NCBI GenBank assembly: GCA_017462565.1
Contig: JAFTQW010000040.1
Coordinates: forward strand, 1 to 64,000
Reading direction: 5' to 3'
DNA length: 64,000 bases
Origin: Ruminococcus sp.
Lineage (GTDB): Bacteria > Bacillota > Clostridia > Oscillospirales > Ruminococcaceae
The notes beneath the pieces were generated by a model. It saw only the letters and a list, made by a program, of their open reading frames with translations, was not told the DNA's origin and did not search any database. Positions 34,754 through 43,386 of the stretch are shown here, in pieces. Each line of letters opens with the position of its first letter. Position 1 is the stretch's first letter. The position numbers were made by a program, and so were the translations under genes.

Positions 34754-36403
34754 TTATTCATCATATTCTACCGCATTCTGGGTTTGAGGCTGCATAGCAT
34801 CTATATTCGCTTGCAAATCTTCTTCTGCCTTTCTCATTTTTTCTGCATCTTCCATTTCCCTTTGGGATTCTAAAGCAATCTGATAATTCTGTAAAGCCGC
34901 TATCTGCTGCTTCAGGTTTTCCATCTTGATATTAAGATTATCAAGCTCAGATTCACTAAGTCCACCGGCTTCGATTTTATCCTCAATATTTAAAATGATT
35001 TTTTCAAACTTTTCAGAATCAAGCTGCAATTCATACTCTTGTTCCTCATAATTCATGTCAACTTTTTTCAGCGAATCTTCGCCTGAACTGAGGTAAATAT
35101 AATTGCGGTTTTCTTTATCCGCTGAGGATTCAAGCGCTAATGCGCTGTAGTCGTTATTTGAAATTCTATCATAAGGAATATAAACAGCCATATTATTTCT
35201 CGCCAGATCATTATAAGGCACAGCAACACAAGCTATTTCTTCCGTACTTACCGGTTCAGCCTGATATATATTTTCTAAAGAAACCGTTATAGTTTCAGTA
35301 ATTTTTACATCTGCATCAGTTTCATCAGAAACAAATGATAACGATGGATTCATATAATAAAGTTCTGTTTCTTTAATAGTATATTTCTCATCATTATCAG
35401 GAAAAAGCTGTGTTTTTGTAAAACCGCCGTTATTCTCATCACTGCCTTTTTCACCTGGAAAAGCTGATACTCCGTTTGAATAAACAGACGCTTCCCATAA
35501 ATTTTCCGGAATATCCAGACCCTTTATTTCCGTTCCGTCAATATAAGAAGATCTTATATCGTAAAAATATTCAGGAGCATATTCAGTAGTTCCAAGATGA
35601 TAATAAAGAACATCGCTTGTTATTGGATTTATCTGTTCTTCACTATTTTTAAAGTAAGTTGCAGTGCTGAAGCTTGCTGCCGAAATAACGCTGCCGTTTT
35701 TATCAGTCAGATTGCCTTCCTCATCGGTATCAAAAGCATACTGCGCATCGGCTGCACAATTATAATTAAACAAAGCTATGTTGGAGGATTCAAGCCTTTT
35801 TGTTTCTTCCTCAGTAAATTTAGCCTTTGATTCAGCAGCAGCATTAAAATTTGCTTCATCATATTCGCCGCTGTATTCAACGGCATAAAGCTGATTTGTC
35901 TGAATTCCGCCGCAGGTTTTAATAAAAATTCGTACCCTTTCATTTCCATCAATCTTGTTTTCAAACGGACATCTGAAAAACGGTGTGACAAGAACGTCAT
36001 TTTTGCTGTAATAATCCAGCGGAATGTCATAAATCATATAATCGTTAGCGGCAGTTTCTTTGTTTATTTCATTGATGATTTCACTGTAGCTTCTTTTATC
36101 GCATTTTTTAACAAGACTGTTTCTGAGGTTGTTCATAAGAGCAGTTTTCGGAAGAATTCCTACGCAGATAACGAGCGCTGCCGCTGCTGAAACCCATTTC
36201 AGAACAGGAATATGACGCCGCTTTCCGGTAACATTTTCAAGGTCGGTCACGGTTAGCTCGCAATCGGAAAAATCCGGATCTTTCTCAGGAAAAGCTCTTG
36301 CGGAAATCTTGTCAAAGCAATCGACAGAAGATGAAAGCTCGTTCATCTTTTCTTTCAGAATTTTTTCGATCTCCTGATTTCCGTATAAATCATTTTTCTT
36401 CAT
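34754..36403 (-). CDS. Probable anti-sigma factor with large outer domain
   Basis: 549 residues. The first 65 are cytoplasmic and acidic, followed by one membrane helix (about 67-85) and about 400 residues outside the membrane. The last 90 residues are a Gln/Glu-rich coiled coil ending QPQTQNAVEYDE. Its ATG overlaps the stop of the sigma factor gene (ATGA), the usual layout for a sigma/anti-sigma pair. No zinc-binding anti-sigma motif (HxxxCxxC) is visible, and I do not recognise the outer domain. The function is inferred mainly from context. Confidence 0.65.
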   Translation of the reverse strand: MKKNDLYGNQEIEKILKEKMNELSSSVDCFDKISARAFPEKDPDFSDCELTVTDLENVTGKRRHIPVLKWVSAAAALVICVGILPKTALMNNLRNSLVKKCDKRSYSEIINEINKETAANDYMIYDIPLDYYSKNDVLVTPFFRCPFENKIDGNERVRIFIKTCGGIQTNQLYAVEYSGEYDEANFNAAAESKAKFTEEETKRLESSNIALFNYNCAADAQYAFDTDEEGNLTDKNGSVISAASFSTATYFKNSEEQINPITSDVLYYHLGTTEYAPEYFYDIRSSYIDGTEIKGLDIPENLWEASVYSNGVSAFPGEKGSDENNGGFTKTQLFPDNDEKYTIKETELYYMNPSLSFVSDETDADVKITETITVSLENIYQAEPVSTEEIACVAVPYNDLARNNMAVYIPYDRISNNDYSALALESSADKENRNYIYLSSGEDSLKKVDMNYEEQEYELQLDSEKFEKIILNIEDKIEAGGLSESELDNLNIKMENLKQQIAALQNYQIALESQREMEDAEKMRKAEEDLQANIDAMQPQTQNAVEYDE

Positions 36404-36996
36404 TTATCAACACCTGCCTTTTCCTGTAAAATATTCATTGCCCTTTTGTATCGTGATTTCACGGTTGTTTCAGGACATTTCATAACCTTTGCGATTTCCT
36501 TGAACGTCATTTCTGCGCAGCATTTCAATATCACTATCTGTCTTTGCTTGTCGTTAAGAAATTTAAGAAGCTGATTTATGTAAATACTGTCCTCGACAGT
36601 CTGTTCAGCGTCGCCGTAGCTCTGGATAATAAAATCCCTGACCTCACGCTTATGTCTCCGGCGAAGCTCTAAAGCAACGTTGCGTGCCATTTTTAAGATG
36701 AAACCCTTGCCGTCACCTTTAGACGCTGAAAATCCCTTTATCTGCGTAAGCCTGACGAATGTTTCGACAACGCAGTCTTCTGAAAGATGATAATCGGCTG
36801 TTATACCGAATGCGACAGCAAAAACGCTCCCCTTGAACATTTCATAAAGTCTGCAAAGACTGTCTTTAGAAACAGCACAAGATACTATCAGATCATTTAT
36901 GTTATCAGTATCCGAATCAATAGTAAGTTCGTTATTATAAAAAGCGGCTAAAATTTTACTGTCACCTCCGGCAGATAAATTAGTTTCGGCAATCAT
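36400..36996 (-). CDS. ECF-type RNA polymerase sigma factor
   Basis: 198 residues. Region 2 (about 45-110) has LYEMFKGSVFAVAFGIT and SEDCVVETFVRL. Region 4 (about 140-195) has LNDKQRQIVILKCCAEMTFK and a helix-turn-helix EIAKVMKCPETTVKSRYKRA. ATG 36996 is chosen because AAGGAG lies before it; an upstream GTG sits inside the ribosome site. It is followed, with a 4-base overlap, by the membrane protein that probably holds it inactive. The signal is unknown. Confidence 0.9.
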   Translation of the reverse strand: MIAETNLSAGGDSKILAAFYNNELTIDSDTDNINDLIVSCAVSKDSLCRLYEMFKGSVFAVAFGITADYHLSEDCVVETFVRLTQIKGFSASKGDGKGFILKMARNVALELRRRHKREVRDFIIQSYGDAEQTVEDSIYINQLLKFLNDKQRQIVILKCCAEMTFKEIAKVMKCPETTVKSRYKRAMNILQEKAGVDK

Positions 36997-37030
36997 AGAT
37001 TTCACTCCTTTTCGTTGGATTTCTGGATAT

Positions 37031-37046
37031 TATGAAAGCTTTCATA
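37031..37046. promoter_or_regulatory. Perfect 16-bp palindrome upstream of the sigma gene
   Basis: TATGAAAGCTTTCATA, 35 bases before the sigma factor start codon. It is a possible regulator site; no binder is known. Confidence 0.4.
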
Positions 37047-37132
37047 TATAAGTGATTTTAGAGAGCGAAAAAGACGAACTTTTTCATAAAAATTTTCAAA
37101 AGTTGTTATCACGAGCTAACATACACATAAAC

Positions 37133-37182
37133 GCAGTCGGCTGATAATGATTTCTAATGAAAAACATTACCAGCCACACTGC
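37133..37182 (-). terminator. Hairpin after asnB
   Basis: GCAGTCGGCTGATAATG pairs imperfectly with CATTACCAGCCACACTGC directly after the asnB stop codon. The T run is weak, so the terminator role is uncertain. Confidence 0.45.
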
Positions 37183-37183
37183 A

Positions 37184-39016
37184 TCAAACTAATTTTATTT
37201 TATATTTTTTAAGCCAATGGTCTAATTGTATAAAAAATGCAATAGTCTGCGGAAGATTCATCAATTGCCCGTACCACTGAACATGATCGCCATGCTCAAG
37301 CAGTTTTTCAAGCTCCTCACGCTTTACAAGCTCTGTAAGCGCATCAGGCGAATCATCGAGTATAGCTCTCAGACGTCGGCTTACTTCGTCAAGAAAAGCG
37401 GGATTATGAGTTTTGGGATAAGGGCTCTTTTTTCGCCACAGAACCTTTTCCGGAAGCCAATCCTTCATTGCCTCACGAAGCAGTCCCTTTTCCCTGCCCT
37501 GCCAGTCCTTATACTCCCATTTAACGTTATACATATACTCGGCAATGCGGTAATCGCAGAACGGAACTCTTACCTCAAGTCCGCTGTACATACTCATTCT
37601 GTCTTTTCTGTCAAGCAGCGTCTGCATAAACCAATTGAAATTAAGCTGAGTCATTTCCCGCATCCGATATTCAATCTCGTTATCAGACGGCAATTTATCG
37701 GCATAATCGGAAGTTCTGCGGTATGCGCTGTAGACATATTCCTCGGCATTGATTTTCTCCGCATAATCATCGCACAGAAAACGCTTGCGGTATGATGTAC
37801 TCTGCGCCCAAGGAAAGCCATCCGTCATGCGTATATCCTTATCACGATACCATGGATAACCTCCGAAAAGTTCGTCGGCGCACTCTCCTGAAAGAGCGAC
37901 CGTACCATATTTTTTTATCTCACGGCAAAAAATCAGCAGAGAAGCGTCCACATCCGCCATTCCGGGAAGTCCCCTTGCCTCGACAGCGTCTGTCAGAGCG
38001 TCCGCAAGTTCCGGCGTATCGACCACAGTCCAATGATGATTTGTCCCAAGATACTCCGCCATGCAAGTTATGAATTCGGGATCGCTGTTTGGCTGAAAGT
38101 GACTTTTCTGAAAATATTTATCGTTATCACGATAATCGACTGAAAACGTATCAAGAATCTTCCCTTGTTTTTTCATCTCCGCCGCTGCAACGGATGAGAT
38201 AAGGCTTGAATCAAGTCCTCCTGAAAGAAAAGTGCATACCGGAACATCCGAAACAAGCTGACGTCTTATTGAATCAAGGACAAGCTCACGGACGTGCTCA
38301 ACAGTCTGCTCAAAGGTTTCATTAAGTTCATACGCTCTGAGCCGCCAGTACTCCCATGTTTCAAGTCCGTTTTTCTCGGAATAGAATCCGCAGCAGCCCG
38401 GTTTTATCTCGCAGATATTCTTTATAACTCCGCATCCGGGAGTTCTTCCGGGAGCAATAAGAAGAAGCTCCGCCGCTCCTTTTTCATCAATTTCATGGGG
38501 AACCTCCGGATGCTCCAGAAGAGCCGGAATTTCGGATGCAAAAATCAGCTTGTTCCCGCCAAGATAATAAAAAAGCGGCTTTACCCCTATTCTGTCACGG
38601 GCAAGGAACACACGATGTTTTCCCTCTTCATATACAGCAAATGCAAAAATGCCGTTAAACCGCTCTAAACAGGCTTCCTTCCATTTGATATAGCTTTTAA
38701 GAACAACTTCCGTATCAGATTTTGTTTCAAAATCGAAATCCTTTTCAAGCTCTCTGCGAAGCTCAGAGGTATTATAAAGCTCGCCGTTATAGACAATCGT
38801 AAACGTTCCCTCTTCGGATGTAAATGACATTGGCTGACGTCCTCCTGATATATCAATAACGGCAAGACGGGTATGAATAAGAGCGGCTTCTTTGGTGAGA
38901 ATAATCCCACGCTGATCAGGACCTCTTCTAAGAAGAGCTTTCTGCATTTTCTCGTAGACCTTCATATCGCTCCGCATATCCTCAGCGAAACTTATTGCTC
39001 CTGCGATTCCGCACAT
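37184..39016 (-). CDS. asnB: Asparagine synthase (glutamine-hydrolysing)
   Basis: A 610-residue enzyme that makes asparagine from aspartate, ATP and glutamine. The catalytic Cys follows the initiator Met (MCGIAGA). The glutaminase domain has RRGPDQRG and YNGELYN, and the synthetase domain has FLSGGLDSS and LSGECADELFGGYPWY. ATG 39016 is chosen because the N-terminal Cys must be exposed and GGAG lies before it; the frame continues upstream without a ribosome site. It stands alone with a hairpin after it. The synthetase-like gene at 24919 could be a second, unrelated asparagine-type ligase. Confidence 0.95.
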   Translation of the reverse strand: MCGIAGAISFAEDMRSDMKVYEKMQKALLRRGPDQRGIILTKEAALIHTRLAVIDISGGRQPMSFTSEEGTFTIVYNGELYNTSELRRELEKDFDFETKSDTEVVLKSYIKWKEACLERFNGIFAFAVYEEGKHRVFLARDRIGVKPLFYYLGGNKLIFASEIPALLEHPEVPHEIDEKGAAELLLIAPGRTPGCGVIKNICEIKPGCCGFYSEKNGLETWEYWRLRAYELNETFEQTVEHVRELVLDSIRRQLVSDVPVCTFLSGGLDSSLISSVAAAEMKKQGKILDTFSVDYRDNDKYFQKSHFQPNSDPEFITCMAEYLGTNHHWTVVDTPELADALTDAVEARGLPGMADVDASLLIFCREIKKYGTVALSGECADELFGGYPWYRDKDIRMTDGFPWAQSTSYRKRFLCDDYAEKINAEEYVYSAYRRTSDYADKLPSDNEIEYRMREMTQLNFNWFMQTLLDRKDRMSMYSGLEVRVPFCDYRIAEYMYNVKWEYKDWQGREKGLLREAMKDWLPEKVLWRKKSPYPKTHNPAFLDEVSRRLRAILDDSPDALTELVKREELEKLLEHGDHVQWYGQLMNLPQTIAFFIQLDHWLKKYKIKLV

Positions 39017-39196
39017 AATAAATCTCCTTTCAAAAAGAAAAACGCCGCTGTCTGCAACATTCCGGCGATACACCGTAATCTGTTATAATGCAGCGCTCTT
39101 TATATTATATGCAGAATTTTGCTGTAACGTGCATACTTTTATTTGAATATTATAATAATGTAAGACAAATAACACTTCATTTTAGGAGGTTTTTAT

Positions 39197-39886
39197 ATGA
39201 CCAAAAATGGTATCGACGTTTCAGAATGGCAGGGAGACATAAACTGGAACAATATCAATACCGATTTCTGCATCATTCGTGCCGGATACGGCAGAGAGAT
39301 ATCGCAGAAAGACAAAAAATTTGAAGCTAACTATAACGGCTGTAAATCGAGAAATATCCCATGCGGAGCTTATTGGTACTCGTATGCGGTTACTCCCGGC
39401 GAAGCAGTTACGGAGGCAAATGTATTCCTACAGATTATAAAAGGCAAGAAATTTGAATATCCGATTTTCGTTGATATTGAAGAAAAACGTCAGCTTGATC
39501 TTGGGAAAGCAGCCGTTTCGGCTATAATCCGTGCATTTCTTGATACTTTGGAAAAAGCCGGTTACTGGGCAGGACTTTATATGTCAAGCAGTCTGCTTAC
39601 AGCTTACACTGATGAAAACATACGGAAACGCTATTCGATATGGGTAGCGCATTACGGTGTAAGCAAACCTTCGTACAGCGGAAGTTACAGCATATGGCAG
39701 AAAAGCTCGACAGGAAGCTCATCCGGAATCTCTGGAAACGTTGATCTCAACGAATGCTATATTGATTATCCGACTGAAATGAAATCAGCCGGACTTAACG
39801 GTTATCAGAAAAATAACAAAAATGAAGAGGATGTAACGCTTACCATAGGTGAAAAAACATATACCGGAAAGCTAACGGAAAAATAA
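39197..39886 (+). CDS. GH25 lysozyme-type protein, no signal peptide
   Basis: 229 residues, almost all a glycoside hydrolase 25 domain. Catalytic Asp lies in NGIDVSEWQGDI and the Asp/Glu pair in PIFVDIEEK, with AYWYSYAV and IWVAHYG in between. GH25 enzymes cut the MurNAc-GlcNAc bond of peptidoglycan. The protein starts at the domain without a signal peptide, as in phage endolysins; export would need another route. The last 40 residues are polar. AGGAGG precedes the ATG. Confidence 0.9.
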   Translation: MTKNGIDVSEWQGDINWNNINTDFCIIRAGYGREISQKDKKFEANYNGCKSRNIPCGAYWYSYAVTPGEAVTEANVFLQIIKGKKFEYPIFVDIEEKRQLDLGKAAVSAIIRAFLDTLEKAGYWAGLYMSSSLLTAYTDENIRKRYSIWVAHYGVSKPSYSGSYSIWQKSSTGSSSGISGNVDLNECYIDYPTEMKSAGLNGYQKNNKNEEDVTLTIGEKTYTGKLTEK

Positions 39887-39922
39887 GACAAACGCACTGA
39901 ATATCCAATGACATCAACTTAA

Positions 39923-40024
39923 GCGGGGACGCTGTCCCCGTATCCCTGCCAAAGGGATATTATCCCTTTGGCAACCCGATATTAATTATTTACAATGCCT
40001 TATAAAGAGGCATTGTAAATAATT
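39923..40024. repeat. Three successive hairpins
   Basis: Hairpin 1: CGGGGAC and GTCCCCG. Hairpin 2: TGCCAAAGGGA and TCCCTTTGGCA. Hairpin 3: AATTATTTACAATGCC and GGCATTGTAAATAATT. They lie between the convergent GH25 and AraC genes. The third could serve as a terminator, but a T run is lacking. Confidence 0.6.
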
Positions 40025-40124
40025 AGGACAGAATGCCCACAGAATCTAATTCTCTTTAACAAGAGCATACGGAATAACGTTTCTTAAGTTGACAGCATTG
40101 CCTGAATACACGAAACGCAAATTT

Positions 40125-40868
40125 CTACTCTTCAGTCTGTTCCCGATACATATTGCGAAACTTCGCCGGAGTTTGTCCGGTAACCTTTTTAAAAGCCGCA
40201 GAAAGTGCGCTCTGCGAAGAAAATCCCAGAGACATTGCAATTTCAGAAAGTGTAAAATCCGAATAAACGAGCATATTTTTCGCAGTATTCACCTTAGCCG
40301 TAACAATGAATCTCTTAACAGGAACACCGGTTTCTTTAGAAAATATTTTTGATAAATAACAGCAGCTGAGTTTTTCGATCTCAGCAAGCTTTTCCAGCGT
40401 TACCTGTTCATGAAGATGATCGTAAATATAATTCAGACAGCGGCGGACGTGAATGGAATATACCTTATTCTGTCTTATCTCCCTCATTCGCTGTGCAAAA
40501 TCTATTTGCATTTCACCTATAAGGTCAATAACATCTTCGGGAACGGTACATTTATCGGCTTTTCTTATGTATACGTCGCTGAGAGTGTAGGCAATATTAT
40601 GCTGCATTCCGCCCTCTGTGCAAATACGAGCGATAACTCCGGCAGCAACTACAAGATGATAAATATTATTTCGGAGAGGATTATCAGACAGCTCGCCCTT
40701 TCCGTTCTGAAAATCCTTTCTTACCTTTTTGAATCTTTCCCTGACTTTATCCGTCTCGCCGTCGCAAATGAGAGAATACATCTCAAATTCGCTTGAAAAA
40801 TCAGTTCTTTTGAAGTCATGCTCTCTCTGAAGATACAAACGATAATTCAGATCACGGTTGCTGTTCAT
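40125..40868 (-). CDS. AraC-family transcriptional regulator
   Basis: 247 residues. The C-terminal 100 residues hold the double helix-turn-helix: VTLEKLAEIEKLSCCYLSKI and SEIAMSLGFSSQSALSAAFK, then TGQTPAKFRN. The N-terminal part (about 1-140) is helical and has no cupin-like sequence, so the sensed signal is unclear. CAGGAG precedes the ATG. It lies 26 bases from a Nudix gene on the same strand and may be transcribed with it. Confidence 0.88.
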   Translation of the reverse strand: MNSNRDLNYRLYLQREHDFKRTDFSSEFEMYSLICDGETDKVRERFKKVRKDFQNGKGELSDNPLRNNIYHLVVAAGVIARICTEGGMQHNIAYTLSDVYIRKADKCTVPEDVIDLIGEMQIDFAQRMREIRQNKVYSIHVRRCLNYIYDHLHEQVTLEKLAEIEKLSCCYLSKIFSKETGVPVKRFIVTAKVNTAKNMLVYSDFTLSEIAMSLGFSSQSALSAAFKKVTGQTPAKFRNMYREQTEE

Positions 40869-40894
40869 AAAAAATCTCCTGTTTTCAGCAAAAT

Positions 40895-41308
40895 TCAGTG
40901 GTTATCTTTTATTGCGTTTTTGGCTTTTGCAACGATAGCACGGTCGTTTTCGTATGAAAGAATGTTTCCGGCATAAGAAATATCAACCCAGCGTATTTCT
41001 GAAATTTCATCCTCCTGCGGAACAAAATCCACGTTTTTAGCTTTCGCAAGGAAATATACAACAACCTTTATGGTATCCTTTTTCGGAGAATAAGTAACGG
41101 TTTCACGGAAAGTCGGATCGATAATAACATCAATAGAAGTTTCTTCCAGTATTTCACGATGTGCGGTCTGAACCTCGGTCTCTCCGGCTTCAACATGACC
41201 TTTCGGGAACGACCAATGACCGCTGTTGATATGCTTTATCAAAAGAATTTCAGTATTCCCGTGGAATTTGCGGTAAACGATAGCGCCGCAAGATTTCTCG
41301 TGAAGCAT
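40895..41308 (-). CDS. Nudix hydrolase, diadenosine tetraphosphatase-like
   Basis: 137 residues with an intact Nudix box GHVEAGETEVQTAHREILEE (about 40-60), preceded by SGHWSFPK. The start MLHEKSCGAIVYRK and FPKGHVE pattern are typical of bacterial Ap4A hydrolases, which remove dinucleoside polyphosphates. ATG 41308 is chosen for AAAGGAG before it; the frame extends upstream without a site. Compare the Nudix-fold regulator at 24200, which has lost these residues. Confidence 0.88.
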   Translation of the reverse strand: MLHEKSCGAIVYRKFHGNTEILLIKHINSGHWSFPKGHVEAGETEVQTAHREILEETSIDVIIDPTFRETVTYSPKKDTIKVVVYFLAKAKNVDFVPQEDEISEIRWVDISYAGNILSYENDRAIVAKAKNAIKDNH

Positions 41309-41471
41309 AAACGCTCCTTTCCTGCCGGAAAAGCCGGCATAAGTAAGAATCCGCCTTACGGCCGATTCATGTTGTTTCACAAATATTATATCATATTTTG
41401 TGGAATTTGTCTATAGTTAAGATGAGAAAAAAATGTAGTATTCGGTAATTTTTGCAGACCAGAAATTTCAT

Positions 41472-41500
41472 TTGCAATATGATCCATAATATGATACAAT
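41472..41500 (+). promoter_or_regulatory. Promoter of the DUF3810 gene
   Basis: TTGCAA and TACAAT with a 17-base spacer, about 40 bases before the start codon. Confidence 0.65.
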
Positions 41501-41538
41501 AAAAATAATGATAATATTTTCTGAAAGGAGTTATAAGC

Positions 41539-42645
41539 TTGACTAAACCGAAAAAACGATATATTATTCCATTAGCAGTCATTCTTCTGATGGTAATACT
41601 CAACATCGCAGCAAGAGCAAGCCGCAGTTTTTCTGATTTTTACGTTTTAAAAATTTTCCCGTTTATAACCAATTCCCTATCGTTTATAAGCGGACTGTTT
41701 CCCTTCTCAGTAGGAGAGATTATGATAATCCTTGCAATACTTCTTATTTTTATAGGAGTTCCGCTGACAGTAATTCTTATTATTTTTGCAAAAAAAATAC
41801 GCCGGAAAACCGCAGGAATATTCTCTGTTGTTTCGCTCTGGATACTCGCATTTGTCACAGCCACTGAAACTCTGAACTGCTTTATAATGTACCAATGCAC
41901 ACCGTTTTCAGAACGTTATCTGACCGCGGGCGAACATCCCAGAAGCGAGCTTATCCAGCTTTATTCCGACCTTATTGACGAGGCAAATGAGCTTTCCGTA
42001 CAGGTTCCACGTGATAAAGACAACCGCTTTTATGTTACGGCAGACGTTGATGAAGAAGCTCGGAAAGCCATGAAAAAAGCCGCAGAACAGTTTCCCCAGC
42101 TCTCCGGATATTATCCCAAAGCGAAGCCGGTCTTATTCTCTTATTTTATGAGTCAATCTAATCTTTCCGGAATCTATTTCCCGTTTTCACTTGAAGCAAA
42201 TTACAATGACGACATGGTAAAAACTAATCTTCCGGATACTATCTGTCACGAATATGCTCATCTTAAAGGCATAATTCAGGAGGATGAAGCAAATTTTATC
42301 TCCTATATCGCAACAACCGGAAGCGATAATGTTGAATTCCGCTACTCAGGCTGTCTGAGTGCTCTTGAATACGTTCACAACGAAATATACAATTCTAAAA
42401 TTACGGAAGCATATTACCTTTCTGACAATATTTCCGATAATGTCCGCCGTGACTGGTTCAGATTCATGCCCGATAATTACTGGGAAGACAACAAGAAAAA
42501 GGAGATAATTTCTACCGAAACAGTAAGCGTTATTTCCGATACGGCTATCGACACAAATATAAAAATGAACGGACGTGAAGAAGGTATAGATACATATTCC
42601 AAAATGGTAAATCTGCTTCTGGATTATTATTTTCCGTCAGAATAA
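41539..42645 (+). CDS. DUF3810-type membrane protein with HExxH motif
   Basis: 368 residues with three N-terminal membrane helices (about 9-27, 57-83 and 92-112) followed by a soluble domain. CHEYAHLKG near residue 238 is a zinc-protease-like HExxH, and EDEANFISY supplies a possible third ligand Glu. This matches DUF3810, a family of predicted membrane metalloproteases without a known substrate. The start is TTG 41539, with AAAGGAG 8 bases before it. Confidence 0.8.
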   Translation: MTKPKKRYIIPLAVILLMVILNIAARASRSFSDFYVLKIFPFITNSLSFISGLFPFSVGEIMIILAILLIFIGVPLTVILIIFAKKIRRKTAGIFSVVSLWILAFVTATETLNCFIMYQCTPFSERYLTAGEHPRSELIQLYSDLIDEANELSVQVPRDKDNRFYVTADVDEEARKAMKKAAEQFPQLSGYYPKAKPVLFSYFMSQSNLSGIYFPFSLEANYNDDMVKTNLPDTICHEYAHLKGIIQEDEANFISYIATTGSDNVEFRYSGCLSALEYVHNEIYNSKITEAYYLSDNISDNVRRDWFRFMPDNYWEDNKKKEIISTETVSVISDTAIDTNIKMNGREEGIDTYSKMVNLLLDYYFPSE

Positions 42646-42684
42646 GAATAAGGACGAACTTATTATTAGTTCGTCCTTATTCTT
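42644..42684. terminator. Bidirectional terminator
   Basis: AAGAATAAGGACGAAC and GTTCGTCCTTATTCTT, a perfect 16-bp stem that overlaps the end of the DUF3810 gene and faces the convergent lipoprotein gene. Confidence 0.85.
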
Positions 42685-42691
42685 ACAATTA

Positions 42692-43318
42692 TTATTCAGA
42701 AGCAGTAGTTGTTTCTGTTGCTGTCTCGCCTGTTTCCCCTGCTGTTGTTTCCTCTGGGCTTTCTGTTGTTGTTTCAGAAGCTGACGGAGCTTTTTCGTCA
42801 ATAAGAGTAAGCTCTGCAAATGTCATTTTAAGCTTATTATTATCCATTTCAAAGCCGATCAATTTTCCGTCCTTGTCAACGATAAGCAAGTATTTTCCGC
42901 CCTCAAGCTCGCCGCTTATTTCAAGATTACCATCCTTTTCCTCGCCCTTAAGCTCCTCAAGCTTTGCGTTCTCGTCAACAGCCTTGATGAGATTGAGCAT
43001 CATTGCACGAACAGGCACAGCCGACTGCGGTACGGAAAAACTAAGTCCCTTATACGACGCCGAGGTATTCCCCTCACTGAATTCAAGCTTGACTCCGCTT
43101 AAAGTATTGGGGGAGGAAAATTCTATCTCCCATGCTCCCGAGCCAAAACGCTTCACGATTCCCTCCGCCTGAAGCCGGTCAAGGGAAATGCTCACCTCAG
43201 CCTGAAATGAGCAGTCAAGACCGTTTTTTCTCGAAACAGAGCTTTTCAGCGGCATTGAACAGGATGCGAAGCATAATACCGTTAAAACAGTCAGAGCGAA
43301 TGTAATAATTCTTTTCAT
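42692..43318 (-). CDS. Lipoprotein of unknown function
   Basis: 208 residues. MKRIITFALTVLTVLCFASC is a lipoprotein signal peptide ending at Cys20. The mature part is a beta-rich domain (about 30-165) followed by a Thr/Glu/Ser-rich tail (SETTTESPEETTAGE...) of about 30 residues. It should be anchored on the outer face of the membrane. ATG 43318 has GGAGA before it. The gene behind it encodes an NAD(P)HX repair enzyme on the same strand. The family is not recognised. Confidence 0.8.
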   Translation of the reverse strand: MKRIITFALTVLTVLCFASCSMPLKSSVSRKNGLDCSFQAEVSISLDRLQAEGIVKRFGSGAWEIEFSSPNTLSGVKLEFSEGNTSASYKGLSFSVPQSAVPVRAMMLNLIKAVDENAKLEELKGEEKDGNLEISGELEGGKYLLIVDKDGKLIGFEMDNNKLKMTFAELTLIDEKAPSASETTTESPEETTAGETGETATETTTASE

Positions 43319-43386
43319 AATATCTTCTCCATTCATTTTGAAATATTGAAATATTAAAAATTATACATCCGTTCTGTTTAATCAAT

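Noticed and set aside
37184..39016. asnB as part of the radical SAM/synthetase pathway
   Set aside because: It is more than 10 kb away with its own unit; a functional link is possible but unsupported.
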